NCBI GenBank assembly: GCA_021234155.1 | Contig: JAJEKV010000090.1 | Coordinates: forward strand, 3,154,479 to 3,218,478 | Length of the DNA stretch: 64,000 nucleotides | Direction of reading: 5' to 3' | Origin: Isoetes taiwanensis | Lineage: Eukaryota; Streptophyta; Lycopodiopsida; Isoetales; Isoetaceae | Part shown: positions 56,260 to 64,000 of the stretch, piece by piece | Layout: each line of letters opens with the position of its first letter | How positions within the stretch are numbered: the stretch's first letter is position 1 | Position numbers and translations under genes: made by a program | The notes under the pieces: model-generated | The model's database searches: none | Told to the model about the DNA's origin: nothing | The model's input: the letters and a program-made list of their open reading frames with translations, nothing else

Positions 56260-57066
56260 CTACATTTGGAAAGGTCCAGGAGAAGTTATTGCTGTCAGGG
56301 CAGCTGGTTGCAGAGTTTTCTTACCAAAGATCTGACATTTATGGCAGCATTTTATAGTCTCATAACAATCCTTAAAAAGAGTGGGCCAAAAATATCCTGC
56401 CCTTAGAATCTTTTTTGCAGTTGTGTCTGCTGCAAAGTGTCCTCCACACACCCCCTCATGACATGCTTCAATTATCATTCTGGCCTCTTCCTCATCCACA
56501 CATCTCAACAAGATCCCTTCCTTGTCAATTTTGCATAGGACACCTTCAATTAGCCTGAACTTTTTGCACTTGTCTTTAAATCTCCTCTCCTGACTGCTAC
56601 TCAAGTTCCTGGGCAACTCATTGCTCTCAAGATAATTTCTGATGTCAAGTTGCCAGTCAGTATTTTCTGCATCAAAGGAAACCAAGTTTGTGAGATTATC
56701 ATCATTGCATAAACCATCTTGATCTTCATGCTCAAATAACACATATGGAAGATAAGAGCTAGGATTCTCGATCAACTTTACCACCTTTACAGTAATATCA
56801 TAAGCTTGGACCTTACAAGCCCACCTACACAGTTTAGCCTTTGGTTGCTTTTTTGCAAAAAGAAGTGACAAAGGATTTTGTCTCATAAATACTTGAACCT
56901 GATTGTTTTGAAGCAGGTGTCCTTGTCTCTCTATCAAGAACATCAAGGCTGCTGCACTCTTTTCCAACCTAGGATACCTTAATTCAGTATCAGACCACAT
57001 CTTGCTTGCAAAAGCAATCACATGGTCCTCTTGCAGCAATGCCAACAATTGCCCTTTTTGTAACAC
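56260..57066 (-). pseudogene. pol: Degenerate RNase H and integrase zinc finger, Tat-like element
   Basis: A 268-aa stretch. The first part (QEDHVIAFASKMWSDTELRY) is the gypsy RNase H fold, but where D-A-S should stand the frame reads S-V-L, so the first catalytic Asp is absent. A linker follows, then an HHCC finger (HEGVCGGHFAADTT to CCHKCQ). Such loss of activity with retention of the fold resembles the retroviral connection/tether domain; known Tat elements pair it with an added RNase H. Confidence 0.85.
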
Positions 57067-57295
57067 TGATATAAGCTTTGAAAGGTTTCTCTAGATCAGG
57101 AGGTTTAAGTAGGATAGATTTACAAATGGCATCAATGATTTTGTTAAAAGAATCTTGGCATTCCTCATCCCAATCTATCAGGATATGTTTGCTTTCACTT
57201 TTAGAGAATTTTCCAACCTTTCTGAGGTTAGAAATTGGGCTCATAGTGTGGGAAAAATGAGGGACATACATTCTCAAGAAGCTGGTCATCCCCAT
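56990..57295 (-). pseudogene. pol: RT thumb and connection, Tat-like element
   Basis: A 101-aa stretch contains SFLRMYVPHFSHTMSPISNL and ends in the RNase H start (EKPFKAYIS). It is offset from the RT frame by a 1-bp loss near 57341 and from the next part by another shift near 57060. Confidence 0.8.
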
Positions 57296-57339
57296 AAAGC
57301 TTTTAACCTGCTTGAGGGTTTTTGGAGGTGCTAGTTTCT

Positions 57340-60282
57340 TTAAAGCTTAACCTTACTTTCAGATATTTGAATTCCTGCTGTAGACACTACATGTCCAAGC
57401 AACTCTCCTTTTGAGGACAAGAAAACACATTTTTTAGGGTTCAAACTCACTCCTCCTTTTCTACACAAGGCAAACAACATGGTTAGCATATCAAAATGTT
57501 TTTCAAGAGAAGTTCCCAAACAAAGATCATCCAAAAATACACGAAAAATATTGGCAGGCATTTCTCTAAAAATTGTATCCATGGCTCTTTGGAATGTTGC
57601 AGATGCATTCATTAATCCAAATGGCATTCTCTTCATGGCAAATGTTCCCCAAGGTGTGATAAATGAAGTTTTTGGCTGATCACTCTCCTTGATGCTTATT
57701 TGATTAAAACCTGAAAAGCCATCTAAGAATGAGTAAATCTCCTTCCCTGCTACAGCATGCAGCACTTCTTCCAGAAATGGCAATGGATAACAATCTTTGA
57801 TAGTGGCTTTGTTTAGATCTCTATAATCTATGCAAATTCTAATGGTCTTGTTTTTCTTCTCAACAGGAACAATGCAAGATAGCCACTCAGGGTTTACAAT
57901 TTCTGCAATCACACCTGCATCTTTCATTTTGTATAACTCTTCCTTGATTAAGCCTAATAAAGAAGCAGTAATCCTTCTTAACTTTTGTATAACAGGTTTC
58001 ATACCTTCCTTGATCTTGATTTCAAACTCACAAATGCTTTTGTCAACACCAGCCAACTCATCATAATCCCAAGGAAAGATATCTTTCCAATCATCAAAGA
58101 ATTTAGTAACAAAAGCATTGTCCTCCTCTTCAAACAAATCACCAACATACAATACCCTATCTAGACCCTTCTTGTTGACCTTAATTTCCTTTACCTGTTT
58201 ATCTTCACTTGCATTGATTACCAGAATGGGGTATAGCTGTTGCAGATCTTTCTTCTCGAGCTCATCTTCTTGTATTGCTCCCTCAGCTAAGTGTTCCAGT
58301 AGCACACTCCTGCATAGAGAATCTGCTTCACAATTTTGCTCCCTTGGCACATGGCAAAGCTCCCAGGTTTCAAAATTCTTTAGTTCCAGCATAGCTTGGT
58401 CTCTAAGCTGCATCATGTCTTCACTTTCAGCCTGATATTCTCCTGATATTTGTCTGCAGACAAGCTGAGAGTCTCCAAAGATGACTACATCACTGATGTT
58501 CAGGTTTCTTGCTTCTTGAAGACCTGCAATCAATGCCTTGTACTCTGCCATATTAGAAGTGATATTTGGATAAATTCTTCCTACTTTAGCCAGCAATATA
58601 TGGGAAGCATCCTTGAGAATGGCAGCAGAAGATGCCACATTTAGCCTTTTGGATACACCACCATCAAACCATAAATAAGCAAAATTACCTGATTTAGCTG
58701 AAGCCAATTCCTTTGGGATTTTCATGCTAGACTCCAACTCTATTGCATTCAATTCAAATTCTCCACATGGATTTGATAGCAGCATTTCTTCTTCAATGAA
58801 ATTCATGCTTTCAAATTCTCCTGATTTATTGTACAATGTTACCTTTTTTTTGCCATTTGAAACAGTACATTCTCCTTTTGACCATACATGCCTAGCATCA
58901 ACTGTAGAAAGCCACTTCCTGCCCAAAAGCAAGTCATATATATCTGATTTGTCTTCTATTCCTTCAAAAGCAACCACAACAAAATTAGCTGCAACCATTA
59001 TTCCTTCACCATCAATAGGCACGTTGCTAACTATTCCAACAGGATTGATTTTTGTGTTTGAGAAAGATTTCAAGATCATTGGAGCCTTCTTGTCTATTTC
59101 TAAACCACATAGCCTCATAACATGGTGTGCCATTACATTCAGGGGTGATCCTCCATCTAGCAGAACCTTGGTTAAGATTTTTCTCCCCATTTTGGCAACA
59201 CAAGTGAAAGCCCCAGGATCATAATCATCATGGGTAAGCATGTGCTCCTCAATATCGTTTGTTAGAGCAAACTCATCTTCTTTAGTCAGATTGAGAACTT
59301 TTTTTTTCCTATAAGAAGGAGCTATCTTGAGCAAGGTCAGCAAGTCTACATATATTTTTGAATTCTTTAACAAATATTCAAAGTCCTCACACTCTTTTTC
59401 TTTCTTGACAAATTTCTGAGCAGGAGGAGGAGGCACAGCCACTGCTTGCTCAGCATCCTTATGTTTCAAGATGTCAGCTTCCTCATGTGTTGATTCTCTT
59501 TCTTTGGCATTATTCATTCTTCTGGTGTGGACAACCATTATCTCCTCTTGTTCCTCAATCTCCTGCACAAACCTTATAGATGCATTTGGCTCATTAGCTT
59601 TAGATTTTTCTTGTCTGGCAAAATACTCTTTAACACTGCATCTATCCTCATAACGTCCCACAGCTTTACAAAATGCACACACAGGGCATTCTTTACCAAA
59701 ATGTCCTCTCTTTCCACACTTTGTGCATGGCCTATACCAGCAGTAGTCAGAAGAATGAGTGTCTCTAAAGCAATGCACACATGGAGGGTAAGTTTTCTTT
59801 TCAAATTTTGAGCTTTTCAGCTCTTGAAGTTGTTTGGTTACCTCAACCAGTGCCTCAGACACTTTGGTGATCTCTGCTCTTACATCTGCTGCAGGAGCCT
59901 CAGCATCTTCCATCTTTACCTTCTTCTTCTCGTTTTGGACAGCATAAACAGGTACAGGTGCTGCTCTCATATACTCTTGCTCATAATCTGGAAAAAAAGG
60001 ATCACTTGGTGAGTGCACATCATCTGGTAAATAAGATATCATATCTGCAATTTCAGTAGCCTTGGTGAAAGCTTTGTGTATTGTGTCAAATCCTTCTTGT
60101 TTTTGGATCTTCAGTAGCTTTCTGTGTATCCTTGGTCTGCTGCTTAATCCTCTGATAAAAGAAGCCACTAGATGCAAGGTATAGTTAGGAACATGATTAA
60201 TTTGGCATTTGACAAGATAGAGATTGAACCTTTCCACATATTGGTGCACACTCTCGCCATGCTTAATGCGAAAAGTTTGCAA
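57340..60282 (-). CDS. pol: Gag(C)-protease-RNase H-reverse transcriptase polyprotein
   Basis: An open frame of 980 aa. Gag C-terminal region: 1-220, with a CCHC knuckle (C186/C189/H194/C199) and further Cys pairs. Protease: about 350-470, active site LLDGGS (D376), the Tat-type DGGS. Extra RNase H: 535-660, with D540 (WFDGG), E580 (NMAEYKAL), D604 (FGDSQ) and D654 (EADSL), all four acidic residues present. Reverse transcriptase: about 745-965, with CIDYRDLNKAT, MPFGLMNASATFQRAM and the catalytic FLDD (916-919). The RNase H is of the archaeal/plant Tat type (aRH). In described Tat elements it normally follows the RT; here it precedes it in one uninterrupted frame. A TAG at 60283 separates it from the Gag start. 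Confidence 0.92.
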   Translation of the reverse strand: MQTFRIKHGESVHQYVERFNLYLVKCQINHVPNYTLHLVASFIRGLSSRPRIHRKLLKIQKQEGFDTIHKAFTKATEIADMISYLPDDVHSPSDPFFPDYEQEYMRAAPVPVYAVQNEKKKVKMEDAEAPAADVRAEITKVSEALVEVTKQLQELKSSKFEKKTYPPCVHCFRDTHSSDYCWYRPCTKCGKRGHFGKECPVCAFCKAVGRYEDRCSVKEYFARQEKSKANEPNASIRFVQEIEEQEEIMVVHTRRMNNAKERESTHEEADILKHKDAEQAVAVPPPPAQKFVKKEKECEDFEYLLKNSKIYVDLLTLLKIAPSYRKKKVLNLTKEDEFALTNDIEEHMLTHDDYDPGAFTCVAKMGRKILTKVLLDGGSPLNVMAHHVMRLCGLEIDKKAPMILKSFSNTKINPVGIVSNVPIDGEGIMVAANFVVVAFEGIEDKSDIYDLLLGRKWLSTVDARHVWSKGECTVSNGKKKVTLYNKSGEFESMNFIEEEMLLSNPCGEFELNAIELESSMKIPKELASAKSGNFAYLWFDGGVSKRLNVASSAAILKDASHILLAKVGRIYPNITSNMAEYKALIAGLQEARNLNISDVVIFGDSQLVCRQISGEYQAESEDMMQLRDQAMLELKNFETWELCHVPREQNCEADSLCRSVLLEHLAEGAIQEDELEKKDLQQLYPILVINASEDKQVKEIKVNKKGLDRVLYVGDLFEEEDNAFVTKFFDDWKDIFPWDYDELAGVDKSICEFEIKIKEGMKPVIQKLRRITASLLGLIKEELYKMKDAGVIAEIVNPEWLSCIVPVEKKNKTIRICIDYRDLNKATIKDCYPLPFLEEVLHAVAGKEIYSFLDGFSGFNQISIKESDQPKTSFITPWGTFAMKRMPFGLMNASATFQRAMDTIFREMPANIFRVFLDDLCLGTSLEKHFDMLTMLFALCRKGGVSLNPKKCVFLSSKGELLGHVVSTAGIQISESKVKL
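58303..58680 (-). other. Archaeal-type RNase H domain placed before the RT
   Basis: This marks residues 535-660 of the polyprotein at 57340-60282. The D-E-D-D set is complete, with the spacing of single-domain RNase HI proteins (GDSQLVCRQISGEYQ, HVPREQNCEADSLCR). Confidence 0.9.
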
Positions 60283-60667
60283 CTAAAAAATTAAATCTTG
60301 GGGATCCAAGACTTTTCCAAAACGTGCCAAAAACTTTTTAACCAGTTCTTCCCAAGAATTGGCGCCTAAACTTATAATATACTCTAACCAAGCCCTGACT
60401 TCATCATTTTTGAAACATTTTTTAAACTCAGAGAACTTAGCCCTTTTTGTAACCATATTCTTGGTAGTACTCTTCAAAAGTCTTGAGGAAATTGTTGGCA
60501 TTCATGCTTGGATCAAAAGTAGGGACTGGAATAGGCATGTTTAACTCAAAGTATTGACAGGGCATACCTGCATTTGCTTGTATAGTGACAGTAGGTGTTG
60601 CAGCAGCTTCATGATTGTCTTGTGCTTCAGTAGGCTCAGATGCCTCATTAGTTCTTCTGGGTGCCAT
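60283..60667 (-). pseudogene. gag: Gag N-terminal part of the Tat-like element
   Basis: Translation would start at MAPRRTNEASEPTEAQ (60667). After about 75 codons the frame shifts (60437-60501) to one containing FKKCFKNDEVRAWLEYI and WEELVKKFLARFG, the retrotransposon-gag core. A TAG at 60283-60285 then interrupts a frame that continues into the 980-aa polyprotein; CAG-to-TAG is the simplest explanation. Confidence 0.8.
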
Positions 60668-60688
60668 GAGTTCAGATTACAGGAAAAT

Positions 60689-60707
60689 GATCTCGGTAGA
60701 ACCTCCA
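60689..60707 (-). other. Primer-binding site, probably tRNA-Gln
   Basis: The minus strand reads TGGAGGTTCTACCGAGATC three bases after the 5' LTR. Its complement ends in TAGAACCTCCA, the form of a eukaryotic tRNA-Gln acceptor end (GGTTCTA pairing, discriminator T, CCA). The tRNA was identified from memory. Confidence 0.7.
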
Positions 60708-60710
60708 AAA

Positions 60711-63237
60711 TGTTGAAGGTGTTCCTGGCAAAACCTTCAACCTCAGTGGTTTAGAACCTCCAGGTTGCTTGAGGCAACCACTCTGAGTGCAAAAATACCA
60801 GAAATAATGCTCAGAATTTCACTGGGAGTATGCTTCCCTGAAGGCCAAAAAGTCTGCTTCACAAAATAGTCTGCAATATATGATCTATTCAAGTTTTGGA
60901 TATGAATTTCACTTCTCAAGATGCTCAACACTTCTTACTAACTGATTGCAAAAACTCAGAAAGGTCTGACCAGGCTAGGCGGGCTAAAATTTGATCACTG
61001 ACCCAGTCAATTTTTGGTCAATATCCCTGGCAGAGAGCTAGAATTTGAAACTCGATGTTGACAAGGAATTTTCTAGACTTGCAAATTCTACTCTGCTTAG
61101 ATTCATCTGCACAACAAGGGCCAAATCTTCCTTTCGCCAAAAGGGGTCCTAATTTTTTCTTTTGATGGTTTCTTGCCTAGAACTGTAAGGTATGAACAAT
61201 TATGAAAGAGGGTGCTTTCTAGTGAAGGGTTGCACGTGTGTCTAACATCACCTTGCTCAACATATCTTGTTTGGAAAGACTAATGCTCAAATGCTTGCTC
61301 TTTGTGCTCAATGCCTGTTATGCACCATAATTGGATTTAAACATGTCAACTCAATATAGTACTGAAGTTTAGTCTTGACAAGAACTCAACTTTGGCCTTC
61401 TCTGAAATCACACTAAATAGGCAAACTACTTATATTTGACGATCAGGGCAAATCAACACGCCTAGCCTCGGATGACTGTTTTTCTTTTGGGAATGGATTT
61501 CAATGCAACACAAACAGATAACTACAAAGGTCGGATTTTCAACTGAATCAAACACTCAGGAGATACAATGCAATATCCCAAGCTCATGGTCTTGGGCACA
61601 TGATCAAATAGGTGAACATTCAAGTAATCCAGAGAATTAAGTCAATAATCCGGATCAAAGGTGAACATAGGAGGTCGGGATCAAGCTCAGGATCATCAAG
61701 CCGGTCCTTCTTCAAAGCCAGGAATCACTTCTTTGACTCAAAGCCCTCAAATTTTTCTTCTGTCAAAAAACCCCTTTTGTAAATGCTCTGTTCCGTTGAG
61801 TTCTTGATCATTTCCCCTTGATTCTCTGTCTTTTAGCTTACAATAGGTATTCTTGGCATTAAAACATGGTGATCCGGCCGGTTTAAGTCATGATTTAGTG
61901 GTTTGTTTGGCTGAATTAAACAGATCTTGGCGTTTCCGGATTTTAGGGTTCATAAGGGTTCAAGCGAAATATCCCACAGGCTCGATTAGGTTTTGGCGAC
62001 CAAGATATATAAGGAAAAGAAAATCCACTATTTATAATTATTGCGTGCAATATCCACATGGGATCCGGTACCTCAACCGCCCCACACGCCCGGATGTTCC
62101 ACGCGGCATGGGGAGATTGGCTGGAAAAGAGAAATAGGCTGGGGGTAGATAGGAAAATTTTTTGCACCCCTAAGCCCTATGGCACGATTCCCTAGGGAGC
62201 AACTATAATGTCCAAAATAGAACCTTTTTTCAAATTTCTTTTTTCCTATGGGAATCTTTTTTTTCATTCTATGGGATTCTGGAATCTTTTCTTGCAATGG
62301 AGCACTTTTGAATTTGGCAAAAAATGAAGCTAAGGAGTGGATGATGTGGCATTTGGAAATGATGACAAGGCTAGGTGGGTATGACATGGCAGATGGGGAT
62401 GATGACGTGTCAGCCAACTTGAGCTTAAAAATTCTTTCTAGTCAAAAAGATTTTGAATGATATGGAGATGATGTGTATGATAAGTGTGGGGTGATGAGGT
62501 GTCAATGGTGATGTGACAACAATGGTGCTAGTTTGATGCTTTGATATGGATTTTTTATTTGAACATGGGAGTTTGACATGACATGGCTAGAATGATGATG
62601 TGTATGATGACTTGGCACATGAAGTGAGGTGTAAAGTGACTTGACCTATCAAGTGCTCATTTAGAAGCCAATTTCTTTTATGGAGCAACTTTTTAGCATC
62701 TCCTATGGTACACTTGACTTTTGAACACTTCCCTTAGGAATTTTTGCAACCTTCTTTTAACTTTGGTCAAGTTGTATGAGATATTGACTTCTGAGCGAGA
62801 TTATGACCAAGTCAAGTTACACTTGAACTTGTGGATGATGGAGCAAGTGGGTGTTTCATGAAGGTGTGTTTTGACTAGAAAGAACTTTCAAAGTCAAGTT
62901 TGACTTTGAACAGTGTATGGGCAAGGAATCAAAGTTCAAAGGCACTTTAGGATGGTGGAGTAAATGGAGAAGGGGATCAAAATGCCAAGATCACAAATAG
63001 CTACATACCATGGAATGTTCTTCAAGGGGTCTTCTCTCTCTTCTTTTCTTCATTTCCTTTGCTTGTTTGACCTCTTGTATCTCTTGAGTGACTTGAGTCA
63101 ATTGTCCTTCCCTTGCTCTTCAAATTCTTGATGTATGCTAGTGTAGCATTTCCCTATTGTCTTTCAAACCAGATCAAAATGAGAAGATTAGTGCAAAGAT
63201 GTGCTTAGCTCTTCCATGCTGCCATAGCATGGCAGCA
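60711..63237 (-). repeat. 5' LTR of the Tat-like element
   Basis: It is 2527 bp. On the minus strand it starts TGCTGCCATGCTATGGCAGC, itself a short palindrome. A CCTTATATATC box on the minus strand near 62010 is a possible promoter TATA. It contains a GCTTAGATTCAT insertion not present in the other LTR. Confidence 0.93.
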
Positions 63238-64000
63238 CTTATGACTTCCCACTTAGCATTTGGCACTGGCAACGGCTCCAAGGCTCCTGGGATTCGGAGT
63301 TGCTCCGCCTTAGTTTGCTGGCATATCTGGCACTCACGGATGTACCTTGCTATCTCCTTCTTCATGCCGGGCCAGAAGTAGCTGCTTCTAATCTTGAAGT
63401 ATGTCTTCATAAACCTTGCATGCCCTGCTATGGGACTATTGTGTGTATCATGGAGGATTAGCTTCCTTACTCCTGAAGACTCTGGTACACACAACTTGTT
63501 TTTATGGTATAGCAAGTTACCCTCCTTCTTATAGTGCCTGAACATCTCCCTTTCCTTATCAGTTCTGGCCTCCTTACAAAGACTTCCCCAAACTTCTTTA
63601 AAGTCAGGATCTGTTGGCAAGGCTTCTTCGATCTTCTTGCCATACTCACTTGTGAGCATTGATATGGCATTGCAATGCGTCCTGGTCTTCAATGGCTTCC
63701 TAGAAAGCGCATCTGCAACTACGTTGAGCTTGCCTGGCTTATAAATATCTCGAAGTCATATTCTTCGAGGAATTCCATCCACCTCCTTTGTCTCAAATTG
63801 AGAAGTGGTTGTGTAAAAATATATTGGAGGCTTTAATGATCCGTATCTAGCTGGAACTTTCTTCCCAACAGATAGTGCCTCCAAATTCTTAAAGCTCTTA
63901 CTATAGCCAGAAGCTCCTGATCATGCGTCGGGTAGTGCTGCTCTGCCTCATTCATCTTCTTCGAGAGGCCACTACCCTTTTCTCCTGCATGAGGACTGCA
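63238..64000 (-). mobile_element. Chromovirus, right copy, resumed upstream part
   Basis: It continues the gene cut at 52140. The integrase zinc finger and N-terminal region (HDTHNSPIAGHARFMKTYF, CQICQQTK) lie at 63243-63690, then the RNase H end (63690-64000) with the AL-S-R-K-P block intact at about 63695. It runs off the window at the RNase H start. Confidence 0.9.
63243..63692 (-). pseudogene. pol: Chromovirus integrase N-terminal domain, right copy
   Basis: It encodes the HHCC zinc finger and the linker to SMDF, ending at the insertion joint with AKWEVIS. An apparent continuation to 63174 is only the Tat LTR read in frame. The frame upstream begins in the RNase H-integrase linker (ISMLTSEYGKKIEEALPTD). 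Confidence 0.85.

Larger units (their letters stand above)
52136..63242 (-). mobile_element. Complete Tat-like Ty3/gypsy element with extra RNase H
   Basis: The element is 52141-63237 on the minus strand (11.1 kb), flanked by the duplication CTTAT (52136-52140 and 63238-63242). It is inserted in the chromovirus integrase gene. LTRs of 2527 and 2506 bp start TG and end CA and are nearly identical except for small indels. The domain order is gag, protease (DGGS), extra RNase H, RT, degenerate RNase H, integrase. The left arm has an empty site (15006-15010), so it inserted after the duplication. Coding lesions are few: nonsense codons at 60283 and 56257, and frameshifts near 60440, 57341 and 57060. 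Confidence 0.94.
38987..64000 (-). repeat. Right arm of the giant inverted repeat
   Basis: It is the reverse complement of 28254-14245, interrupted by the Tat-like element at 52141-63237 and its duplicated CTTAT. Without that insertion the visible arm is about 13.9 kb. Differences from the left arm are point changes and discrete insertions or deletions. The arm is still matching at 64000, so its outer end is outside the window. Confidence 0.95.

Noticed and set aside
58118-59811. Plus-strand Ser-rich frames of up to 166 codons
   Set aside because: They are antisense shadows of the 980-aa polyprotein.
63174-63692. Integrase frame apparently ending in HGRAKHIFALIFSF
   Set aside because: The last residues come from the LTR end beyond the target duplication; the gene continues at 52135 instead.
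14245-64000. The palindrome might be an assembly artefact from a misjoined reverse strand
   Set aside because: The arms differ by many point changes, two MITE sites, a SINE-like segment, a microsatellite, a 58-bp duplication and an 11.1 kb insertion with target duplication; an artefact would give identical arms.

Overview
The window is nuclear DNA of a land plant. The evidence is a secreted LPR1-type multicopper oxidase gene with a GT-AG intron, plant-type Ty3/gypsy lineages (a chromovirus, a Tat-like element with an extra RNase H, and an Athila/Tat-like element), plant plastid-type gene fragments (carA, cyclophilin) and many foldback elements and MITEs. The repeat load fits a large, TE-rich genome such as a fern, lycophyte or gymnosperm. 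I cannot fix the species.

Layout. 1-9315: the 3' end of a chromovirus (3' LTR 7758-9315) whose 3' untranslated part carries a complete, recently inserted gypsy element (293-7311, target-site duplication TGTAC). 9316-13760: low-coding DNA with two related foldback elements (9338-9717 and 12233-12849), a carA exon remnant (10671-10763) and small hairpins. 13760-18406: a 5'-truncated chromovirus with RT thumb, RNase H, integrase, chromodomain and 3' LTR.

The dominant structure is a giant inverted repeat. The left arm (14245-28254 visible) and right arm (38987-64000, minus an 11.1 kb insertion) read the same on opposite strands, and both appear to continue past what the window shows. The arms carry the chromovirus, the truncated start of an unknown gene, a CATTCTATTTGAA-type tandem field, a four-helix membrane-protein gene (intact at 41718-42263, deleted on the left), an AGATTCC satellite and a polyA-tailed retroposon with its target-site duplication. 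All of these were therefore in place before the duplication. Later events differ between arms: a Harbinger-like MITE sits at different sites and in opposite arm-relative orientation, a SINE-like segment is left-only, and an ATT microsatellite, a 58-bp tandem duplication and an 11.1 kb Tat-like element (52141-63237, TSD CTTAT) are right-only.

The 10.7 kb spacer between the arms (28255-38986) holds the only clearly functional single-copy gene, an LPR1-like ferroxidase (30878-32698, one 81-bp intron, 579 aa). It also holds a decayed gypsy 5' end on the minus strand and a cyclophilin remnant.

The most unusual molecular feature is the polyprotein of the nested element. A second, archaeal-type RNase H with all four acidic residues lies between protease and reverse transcriptase, while the normal RNase H after the RT has lost its first catalytic Asp. 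The other complete element (293-7311) has a decayed RNase H and no visible replacement.
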